Assembly (NCBI GenBank): GCA_037953745.1
Contig: JBAKBP010007121.1
Location: forward strand, 39,064 to 103,063
Source of the DNA: Lithodes maja
Lineage: Eukaryota > Arthropoda > Malacostraca > Decapoda > Lithodidae
Reading direction: 5' to 3'
Length of the DNA stretch: 64,000 bases
Made by a program: the position numbers and the translations under genes. Numbering within the stretch: position 1 is the stretch's first letter; each line of letters opens with the position of its first letter. Below the pieces are notes generated by a model. It was not told the DNA's origin. It did not search any database and worked only from the letters and a program-made list of their open reading frames with translations. Positions 19,919 to 27,825 of this stretch are shown piece after piece.

Positions 19919-21679
19919 CGTCTTGTTCATGCAACACAGGTAGTGGCAGACATCCACCGGGACGCTGAGATCCCATCGTCCATCCCGGACTTAACATGGC
20001 AGCATGAGGGGGTCCCGGCTTCGGCGGGATCCTCTCATGAGAGGCCGGAGGACAGGGATGAGGATTCTATTATTTCTGAGATGGAGGTTCAAGAGTCAGG
20101 TTCATTGATAGACGACTCTCAGAGTAGGAATGATTCGCCACATAGTTCATCCTCTGCTAAATTTGTCACAGCTGATGAAATTAATGGGTTACTAGCGAAT
20201 GCACTAACTAAGTTTTTTGGCCAGCAGCCGGAGACTCCTACAGTTGGTTTGGGAGCTTCCGCGACAGCATCGAATGTCCGACCTCTGGCTACTTCCATTG
20301 CTTTGGCACAAATTCCGCACCCTCCCCTTGTATCTCCTACTATTGTTACTAGGCCAACTTCGGCGGCACTGACTACTTCCAATGTGAGAGTAGTAGCAGA
20401 TGTAAATCCTCCCCCTTTAGACAAGGCACCGATCAGAAAGGGAGCTATGCCCCTCTTATACGGGCCGGATGAGTCATGGGTAACAATGTTCCCAGCAAAG
20501 CCAGAGGTAGCACAATCCACTATGTCAGGGGAGCTTCCGGTACCACGTGAGTGGGTAATCCAGGGTAATAAATCTAGGAAGTTACGTGCTTTAGATAGTA
20601 TGGGAAATATACTTGATGTTAATATTAAGGCCATTCCTAACTATTATCACCATGATTATTTTGTGTATACTTCTACACCTGCCCTACCCCCTGCGTCAGC
20701 TTCAAAACTGTTTTCGGACTGGACCAAGCATGACGGTTTCAATGATATAAAAGCACTGTCAGCTCTAACACCAGAGTTAGATTTAAAGACGTTCACAGAC
20801 ACAGCCGCAAATCCAGTTTTGAAGGTGGGGCAGTTGGGTCCGGGACCTTGGGTGGAATGGGAAGTGGAGGCTCAGAACTTTGCAACAACTTTTACCTCGA
20901 AATCTTCGCACCAAATTCCACAAGAAAGCCATTCTTGGTTCTCTATGCCGGTATTCTCTGCCGGCGGAGTTCCCTCTGCTTTATTTGCATTCTTAGCTGC
21001 CCCTAAAATTAATCTATGCGAGCTTAAAGATCCCTTTTCTACACCTTCCACAGCTCACCTAGACCGGGAGTTTAGGCTACGTGGGAAGGCATATAGACTG
21101 TTTTCCCAGTATATTGTCACACAACAGGTAGCGAAGTCAATGCTAAGATCTGCTCAGGCAATCACGGATGCGGAAGTCCGAAAGGCAATCGAACTGTCTA
21201 GACGCTTGCTACTCCAGACTTCTATACAGTCACTGGGAGATATCCGTACAGCCTTGCTAGAGGCGGTGCGGGCAAGACAAGATCTAAGGATGTTTCTCGT
21301 GAAGAAGCTCCCGGATAGGATTGCAAATCAAGTGGTAATGTCCCCTGTTCTAACTGCCTCTTTAATGTCCCCGGATGTGTGGAGAACAGTGTTCAACATG
21401 GCTCAGGCCTTTAAGCACAGTCCCGCCCCATCTAAGAAATCTGCTTTCAATTTTACCAAGCCCAAACCGGTCGCAAAAGCTCAGCCTGGTGGGGAAAAGC
21501 CCTTTCATCTGCCTAAGTCCTCTTCCACCCAAGGTCAGGCTCAGTACAGATACAAGCAAGGAAAGTTTTCAGGTAATCATAAAGGACAAAAGTATCAACG
21601 ACCGGGCCAGGGCCCGTCTCCTGCCAAACCCGGCCAGTCATCTAAGCATACACCACCACCACCACCACCAAAAAACTAG
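19919..21679 (+). CDS. DIRS Gag-like structural protein
   Basis: Open frame of about 586 residues with no ATG at its start; the first codon after the upstream stop is at 19919, and from 19943 it reads VADIHRDAEIPSS. It has an acidic N-terminus, then PPPLDKAP, then a helical central part (about residues 325-500 with FRLRGKAYRLFSQYI and LRMFLVKKLPDRIANQV), and a basic Lys/Gln/Pro-rich tail ending in a proline run. Position directly before RT, and conservation with the copy 1 remnant, support a Gag role, packaging the RNA. The lack of an ATG suggests expression as a continuation of ORF1. The proline run at the end overlaps the start of the RT frame. Confidence 0.75.
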   Translation, partial: RLVHATQVVADIHRDAEIPSSIPDLTWQHEGVPASAGSSHERPEDRDEDSIISEMEVQESGSLIDDSQSRNDSPHSSSSAKFVTADEINGLLANALTKFFGQQPETPTVGLGASATASNVRPLATSIALAQIPHPPLVSPTIVTRPTSAALTTSNVRVVADVNPPPLDKAPIRKGAMPLLYGPDESWVTMFPAKPEVAQSTMSGELPVPREWVIQGNKSRKLRALDSMGNILDVNIKAIPNYYHHDYFVYTSTPALPPASASKLFSDWTKHDGFNDIKALSALTPELDLKTFTDTAANPVLKVGQLGPGPWVEWEVEAQNFATTFTSKSSHQIPQESHSWFSMPVFSAGGVPSALFAFLAAPKINLCELKDPFSTPSTAHLDREFRLRGKAYRLFSQYIVTQQVAKSMLRSAQAITDAEVRKAIELSRRLLLQTSIQSLGDIRTALLEAVRARQDLRMFLVKKLPDRIANQVVMSPVLTASLMSPDVWRTVFNMAQAFKHSPAPSKKSAFNFTKPKPVAKAQPGGEKPFHLPKSSSTQGQAQYRYKQGKFSGNHKGQKYQRPGQGPSPAKPGQSSKHTPPPPPPKN

Positions 21680-21714
21680 GGTCTCTCTCACTCCCAGGGC
21701 CAGTCTTACGGCGG

Positions 21715-23783
21715 GTGGATCAGAGGGTAGTCCAGCCGGCGAACCCTTGTCTGCTAACTGGGTCATTCCGGGCGTGTCATCGCGCATGGCCATTAAACAC
21801 ATGGGCGAGGATGGTGGCACGCAAAGGCATCACCTGGCAGTGGCTCCGGCGACCTCGCTTACGTCAGCCGACAAAGGCAAATTTTGTTTCATTAGAGGTG
21901 GAGTCACTGATCCAAGAGATGATCGCCAAGAATGTCATCATCCCGGTCCCTCAAAATTACCCAGTATTTACGTCCAAACTTTTTCTAGTGCCCAAAAGGG
22001 ACAGTGTTCAGATGAGCCCAGTCGTAGACCTGTCCTATCTGAACCTCCAAAAAAAAATTTCCTTCCGGATGCTGACAGTGAATCAAATCAGGCTAACACT
22101 TCCGCCGGAAGGGTGGATGTGTTCGTTAGACCTGACAGACGCGTATTGGCACGTCCCGGTAAACAAAACGTTTCAACGATTTCTGGCCTTACAAATAATG
22201 CATCAGACTTATGTCTTTCAGAGGATGCTGTTCGGATTGAACCTAGCACCTCGCTTATTCACGAAATTAGTCCGGCAAGCCCTGATGCCCATGTTAGAAC
22301 AAGGGATCAGGATTTTGTGGTATCTAGACGACTGGCTGGTGGTGGCAGAGACGGAACAGTTATGCATCAATCAAGTCAACATAACATTAAATCATGTAAA
22401 ATCTCTAGGATTCAGGGTAAACCCGGTAAAGTCAAACCTTGTTCCCTCACGAGTGGTCCAGTGGATAGGGCTGGTCTGGGACACAGCCGCTCTCACTCTG
22501 AGTCAGAGTGTGGAGAATCGGAACAGGTTTCGCAAGAAACTGTTTATGTTTCTTCACAGTCTGACTATGACACGGAGAGTCTGGGAATCTCTGGTCGGCT
22601 CTCTCAACTGGATTCAACTAACTGTAAAGTTGGGCCGGTTGAAAGTCAAACGTTTAATATTGGAGGGCAACACATTTTTTCCACTATTGCCGGCGGAAAC
22701 ATTATGGCCCATCCCAAAATTAATACACAGCTTACTAGCGGTCTGGGCGAAGAGGGAAACATTGCACTCGGTCATGTCATGGACCTCTCCTCCGCCGACG
22801 GTATGGGTAGACACGGATGCATCAGGAACGATAGGTTGGGGCTTTCAGTCAAACCACGGGCATCAGGGTCAAGGGCTTTGGTCCCATTCAGAAACCACCC
22901 ACATCAATGTCAAAGAGTTACTAGTCCCCTTGTATTTCCTTCAGGCTCACGGCTCTACTTTACGGGACAAATCGGTGGCCTTCAGGATGGACAATCTGAA
23001 TGCGGTTCACTGCATTCAGAAACAAGGGGATGTGTCGGATGGTTGAAAGCCACAGTTGCTCGCGCGTTTGGGGCTAGCAACACGTATTATGAAAAACATG
23101 TATCCTCCTTCATTCACTGTCCCCCCCTTCACTCACTCAACCCCACAATTTGCCGGAGGATAACAGGTTTTTCACAATACGTAGACGGAGGTCTTTAAAA
23201 AAAAAAAAAAGGGTCAACGAGATCTCGGAAGTTGCTAAACGTGTCAGAAAAGATTTTTGTTCTAGCCGACAAGCTGAACTTTCATCTTCACGCATCTTAT
23301 CTCCCAGGCGTAGCAAACGTCTGGGCAGACGCTCTGTCTCGGAGACAGAGCACAACAGTAGAATGGGCGCTCAAGCAAACCATTTTCGACCAAATGATTG
23401 CGGAGCCTTACCGTCCACAAGTGGATCTGTTTGCGTCCGAGGAGACTCACAAACTCCCGCTGTACCTGACCCGCCGGAGAATAACGCCGGCGGGAGGACC
23501 CGACGCACTGGTGACGGCCTGGAACATGTGGAGTTCCGTTTATCTGTTTCCGCCACCAGACGCTTCTCTAATGTGCCACGTAGTAAACAAACTACAGGAT
23601 TATCAGGGCGTAGTCTCGTTAATCGCGCCCCTGTGGCCGGCGCAGTTGTGGTACCAGCAATTGAAAACGTGGTGCCCGAACCCGGTGTCGCTCCCGGTCG
23701 GGTATTTCCACTTAGACACGATTGGCAACCTAGAGACCTCGCTGACTTTTGCATTATGGACATTCAGGAGGCCAAGTGGCTAA
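21715..23783 (+). pseudogene. DIRS reverse transcriptase / RNase H, broken by a 180-bp insertion
   Basis: Polymerase that copies the element RNA. From the first in-frame GTG at 21715, RT motif A is SLDLTDAYWHV (about residues 137-147), motif B is MLFGLNLAPRLFTK (about 171), and the catalytic box is YLDD (203-206). RNase H follows, with DTDASG (366-371), Glu 401 and MDN (about 425). The frame stops at 23046 because of an insertion at 23029-23208. Beyond it RNase H resumes at 23211 and includes the last motif, ADALSR. The C-terminal part (VDLFAS; APLWPAQLWY) resembles the methyltransferase-like domain reported after RNase H in DIRS elements, but that is uncertain. It ends at 23783, overlapping the recombinase frame. 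Confidence 0.9.
23029..23208 (+). mobile_element. Short A-tailed insertion in the RNase H domain
   Basis: This 180-bp segment ends in an A14 run and is flanked by AAGGG on both sides (23024-23028 and 23209-23213). Removing it with one AAGGG (185 bp) rejoins the two RNase H halves in frame. It therefore looks like a poly(A)-tailed retroposed fragment. Its origin is unknown; 23110-23145 loosely resembles the CACTCAACCCC minisatellite at 58.8 kb. Confidence 0.75.
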
Positions 23784-24736
23784 CACCGTATGGTAGAAAC
23801 GTGACTGATAAATTCATGAATCAATATACCCAATCTACAAAGAGACAGTATCAATCGCACTGGCAGTCCTTTACTTCTTGGATACTTAGAACAGAACAAA
23901 CCGTACCTTCGGTGGCTTTGGTTTTTAATTATTTAAACTATCTGTTCGAGCAGAAACGTCTATCTGTAGTAAAGTTAAAAAATCACTTAACAGCGTTTAG
24001 GATGCCATTCTTTGACCTTACAGGTCTAACCATACCACTAGCGGAGGAAACAGATTTCATGAGAGCATGTTTTAAACTCCGCCCACCTCCCCGTCAGCTC
24101 ATGCCTACCTGGTCTCTGGACAAAGCGTTGTCTTTACTTCATTCCTGTCTGTACCAAAATACTGCAGGTTTTGACTTACTTTTGAAAAGGGCAGTATTCC
24201 TTATGGCTTTGGCTACCGGGAACAGGGTATCTGAGCTGGCGGCGATGAGCAACACACCTAATTGCATAAGGTTTGGTAGGCTCAATGAGTGTATTCACAT
24301 TGCACCTTCCCCAGGGTTCATCGCCAAAAATTAACACAGTGAACACGTGTTTTCAGAGTTCACGGTGCCGGCGTTGAAAAGGGGAAAAGTGCACCATAAT
24401 TTATGTCCAGTGCAAGCGCTAACCAAATATTTGAGAGTAGCACTTCTGAATCAACAGGGTGCTTTATGGGTATTAAGTACGGGCAAACGCGTAATGAAAC
24501 GTAAAATAGCTTCTCTCCTAGTCGAAGTCATTCAAGAGAGTAATCCCGGCGTCGTGGGAAGAGCCCACGATTTACGCAAATGGGCGGCCTCTTTGCGTTT
24601 CCTTAAGAATTTTTCTGTTGAGGACATAGCGTCCACGCACCTATGGTCCTCTAATCATACGTTTTTGACTCGATACCTTTCAGTAGCTCTAGACAGACCT
24701 TCCATGCCATGTATAACTTTAAGGCAGAAGGTCTAG
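23703..24736 (+). pseudogene. DIRS tyrosine recombinase with one internal stop
   Basis: Recombinase that integrates the DNA circle. The frame is open upstream through the RNase H region, so the true start is unclear; similarity between the two copies begins near 23703 (RHDWQPRDLADF). The N-terminal core-binding part includes YTQSTKRQYQSHWQSF. The catalytic part has the first Arg in ATGNRVSELAAM, HDLRK (H-x-x-R) near 24566, HLW, and the nucleophile Tyr in TRYLSV (24674-24676). A TAA at 24332-24334 interrupts the frame. Copy 1 has GAG there, so this is a point-mutation nonsense event without frameshift. All catalytic residues are otherwise intact. Confidence 0.9.
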
Positions 24737-25416
24737 GTGGCCTCTAAGTCACTTATTGTTTAGATTAAGAAAAGAGGGGGGGGGGGTGCAGTCAGTGTTA
24801 CATAGGACACCCTAGACCCCGCCGGAGTATGTGTACGGAGCATACGAGCTGTGATACTGTATGTAGGTGTTGTGATATAAAATTTCTCTGTAGTATTCAT
24901 TACAGGAAATTGTGCTAAAGTACAATAGTAGTAAAACAACAATTCTTGTTGTAAGTAGTTTTGATTGTGAAGCAATATAATTTTAAGAAATCTCAGTAGT
25001 TGCGACTGCGAATTTTATTTTTGATGTAAGTACTTCTGCATAAGTACAAGAGTTCAGTACTTCTGCGAAAGTACAAGAGTTCATTTTATGTTTGGGTATA
25101 TTTTTAGGAATATATCCACTAGTTTAATGTACATGTAGACTTATAAGTTTTTATTTTTCACCACTTACTTTAAGTGGGGTGCCTTCTTAACTAGCAGATC
25201 TGTGTACAGAGTCTCAGAGTTAACCCTTTTTAATCAAGCAGGCTTCTTCGAAGCACGCTCCTGCTTGTACCCCTTTTTGTATATATATGCTGTATAAAGT
25301 TTATGCACAAAAATATATCTTTTTTACAAAGTAAGAATACTATGTGGTTGTTTGATTATCTGCTTTTGCTAGAGTTATGATATGATTACGAATGTCCCCC
25401 TCCAGTCTTAGATATC
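24737..25416 (+). other. DIRS copy 2 3' untranslated region
   Basis: Collinear with copy 1, including a G10 run followed by TGCAGTCAGTGT and the repeated AAGTACTTCTGC motifs around 25020-25075. No frame. Confidence 0.7.
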
Positions 25417-25524
25417 AGGCATAATCGTCAATGATGGAGGGGCCACTAATAAATTATAGGTTTGACTCCTGCAAAGAGATAAAGAAAACCTAATATTTAG
25501 TAGTGGCCCCGTAATCATTGACGA
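25417..25524 (+). repeat. Internal complementary region of DIRS copy 2
   Basis: Fuses the reverse complements of the two element ends: GGGGCCACTAATAAA (left end), then TTATAGGTTTGACTCC up to TAGTAGTGGCCCCGTAATC (right end). It matches the right end of this copy without the GATGG variant seen in copy 1. Confidence 0.9.
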
Positions 25525-25597
25525 CTGGGGCCCTCCCGACCATCCCCTTCCCATTCGTTGATGTATTAAGAATTTGGGTTTACTTGATATGTCAGTG

Positions 25598-25953
25598 AAG
25601 AAGGAAGTATGACGCCTGAAGTCAGCATCTGGTCAAATATCCACACAAGTACATCCACGAGTATATGGAAAGCTTATGAATAGTTATTCTTATTTTCTTT
25701 TTATTTATTATTTGTTACGAAGTTTTTTCGTAGTTAGAACCCAATTTCATAATGACAGAACCATGAGTGAGGTTGCGTGCACTCATGATGAAGGCTCCTC
25801 AAATTTGTTATGCTCTGCGCGGTAGATTCAAACTACGGTAAATGAGCGTTTGAAGAGGAGGCCTTATGTAATAGGCATAATCGTCAATGATTACGGGGCC
25901 ACTACTAAATATTAGGTTTTCTTTATCTCCTTGCAGGAGTCAAACCTATAATA
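25598..25953 (+). repeat. Right inverted terminal repeat of DIRS copy 2, with extension
   Basis: Inverted match to 17097-17408, followed by the right-end extension ending TCAAACCTATAA. LINE sequence resumes directly afterwards. Confidence 0.9.
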
Positions 25954-26250
25954 TTACCTATGGGGTAGAAGTTTGGGGTAATGCAAGTGAATTAAAAAAT
26001 AAACTTATATTTATTTAACAAAAATATAAAAAAAATTGTACGAATAATTTAATCGGCTCATTGGCATTGCAGAAAACATTCAGCACGATTATTTAGATCC
26101 TTAAAGTTATTACCATTCAAAAATGTTTATGTTTCTTCAGTAGCTAAACTTATGTTTAAGATAATGAAAGATCTTACTCCAAACTTAATTACAGATGTTT
26201 CCATCAAATGCAAACTGCAGCAAATCTACATCAACATTTAACCAGTAAGT
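25954..26250 (+). pseudogene. LINE RT C-terminal fragment, right of DIRS copy 2
   Basis: It begins TYGVEVWGNASELKNKL, the tryptophan-containing thumb motif. After frameshifts it carries a segment like LPFKNVYVSSVAKLMFKIMK, which fits the C-terminal region of CR1/Jockey-type LINE proteins. In-frame stops show decay. It is the second half of the fragment at 17030-17096. Confidence 0.7.
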
Positions 26251-27175
26251 CAGAAACTGCTTTGTAACTAGTAAATTGAAATAGCAGATGTATACAGGTA
26301 TACAAAATTAACCATAGATCTATGTACAACAACGATAATACTGACAATATTGATTAAATCAGAGTCTGCTTTGTTAAGAAAACAAAAAGAAAATGCATAT
26401 TTTGCAGCTTTTGCTGTATATAGCTAGGCTATGGGAATGGATCAGTTGTAGGTTTTGCCGAATGAGGTTTTGAACTTCTGTAAAATATAGAAAATCATTG
26501 ATATTTTACTTTAATCAAGTTTTCAATGTGAAAATTGTCATTGATAGTAGGCCTATGTCACAGAAATTAGAATGAGTTGCTGAAGATGAAGGCATGATCG
26601 CATTGCCAATATTATTTATTTTTAGACTAGCATAATAAACCCACCTTTAAATTGTAAAATACTGTCCAAGACTACAAACTATAATTGTAACTTATTACAT
26701 TTCTACTTAGCCTAATACAAGACGGTATTGTAAGTGATTGGAAAATGGGCTAGACAAAATTATTATTCATAAAAAAATAGTATAATAGCCTAGATTATAT
26801 AGTTAAAATATATATTGATAACATATATAATGATATATAGGCTATTATACATTTGTAATATAATAAAATAATCTAAAAGAAGCCAGACAAAAATTAAAAG
26901 GATGGCACTGTTACTGAATGGGTTAAGTTAATGTAGGCAAACAGCCTAAGGACTAAGGAGATTGATTAGCATGGGTCTAGATTCCATATACCTAGGCATA
27001 TAATATTGCACCTCCACCTACGGGAACTATCTGCTCCCCTTGAATCTCGTCTGGGCTAGGAAACGAGCGTGCCGAGCTCTGTGCTATAGCGGCGCCTACT
27101 ATCCATACACTACCCATCAATAATAATTGGTTAAGAAAAAATGCAAGGCATAGGCAGTGCCAGTAACATAACCAC
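26251..27175. other. AT-rich sequence without recognised features
   Basis: No frame over 60 codons and no family I can name. The segment ends near GAATGGGTTAAG at 26915, which resembles a TTAA-element end, but I found no partner. Confidence 0.4.
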
Positions 27176-27179
27176 TTAA

Positions 27180-27386
27180 CCCCTTCTGTACCGGCAACGT
27201 CTTCATAATTTCATTCTTGCAATATTTAAAAGATTTTCTACAGTTTAAAAAGGATCCGTGGTAATAAAAAGGGTTAAGTGAGATAGTTTGAAGCCCGTTA
27301 ATTGTTCGAGGCCCTTTTGAAACTGAAAATAAATCGCCTAGTAGTAGCCAGAATAAAGTTAAAAGGACTTTGCGGTACAGAAGGGG
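27180..27386. mobile_element. TTAA-flanked MITE, family 3 (207 bp)
   Basis: Perfect 14-bp inverted ends, CCCCTTCTGTACCG and CGGTACAGAAGGGG, are flanked by TTAA at 27176-27179 and 27387-27390. It is too short to encode anything. The ends differ from families 1 and 2, so this is a separate family with the same target preference. Confidence 0.85.
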
Positions 27387-27390
27387 TTAA

Positions 27391-27825
27391 TCACGGGTAT
27401 TTATAAGTGAGGATCGGTGAGAGAAATTGAGGAAAGAGTCCTAGATTCCCAATAATCAATAATATAATGTTAACAAAACATCCATTCCTTCTTCTTGATA
27501 TTTATATGTGCAGTTTGCTCGGAGTATTTCAGATCTCCAGATTACTGCACAGGCATAGGCTAGAGTTGCTTGCTGAGGGGAAGGGAAGTTTGTTAGTTGA
27601 AAGGGATCTACAGATAGGATGTCTAAATAGTGAGTACAGGTATTGTACCCTACATAGTTTTAACTATAGGTCAAGGTCATTAAGGACTGGAAAGTGTTTT
27701 GAGGGTAAGTAAATAGGTAAGATGAGGATTGGTTATTAAGGTCTTATAGGAGGTAAGTCGTTATGTCTCGTCGGGTTGAGTCAGGTTCGGGTTTTGTAAG
27801 GTTGGCAGAGGTCTAGTACAGTACC
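27391..27825. other. Unassigned stretch before the LINE
   Basis: Contains an 81-codon frame (27467-27712) with no recognisable domain, ending next to GGGTAAGT, which resembles a splice donor. The last bases, TAGTACAGTACC at 27814-27825, are the left target duplication of the LINE that follows. Confidence 0.4.

Larger units (their letters stand above)
17097..25953 (+). mobile_element. DIRS-type tyrosine-recombinase retrotransposon, copy 2 (nearly complete)
   Basis: An 8.86-kb element. Order: left inverted repeat (17097-17408), leader, basic ORF1, gag, RT/RNase H with C-terminal extension, tyrosine recombinase, 3' untranslated region, internal complementary region (25417-25524), right inverted repeat (25598-25953). 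This is the standard DIRS plan. Visible lesions are a 180-bp insertion in RNase H and a nonsense codon in the recombinase. The ends lie inside a LINE RT frame with no clear target duplication, as expected for recombinase-mediated integration. Confidence 0.93.

Noticed and set aside
19859..19939. 81-base intron between DIRS ORF1 and gag using AAAAGTGAGT
   Set aside because: The donor looks strong, but joining to the AG at 19938-19939 creates a stop codon (TAG) in the ORF1 frame at once.
21375..23198. 607-codon frame overlapping DIRS RT
   Set aside because: It overlaps the frame carrying all RT and RNase H motifs and has none itself. A shadow frame in GC-richer coding sequence.
26905..26925. 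End of another TTAA element (GAATGGGTTAAG)
   Set aside because: I could not find a matching left end or a second TTAA at a sensible distance.
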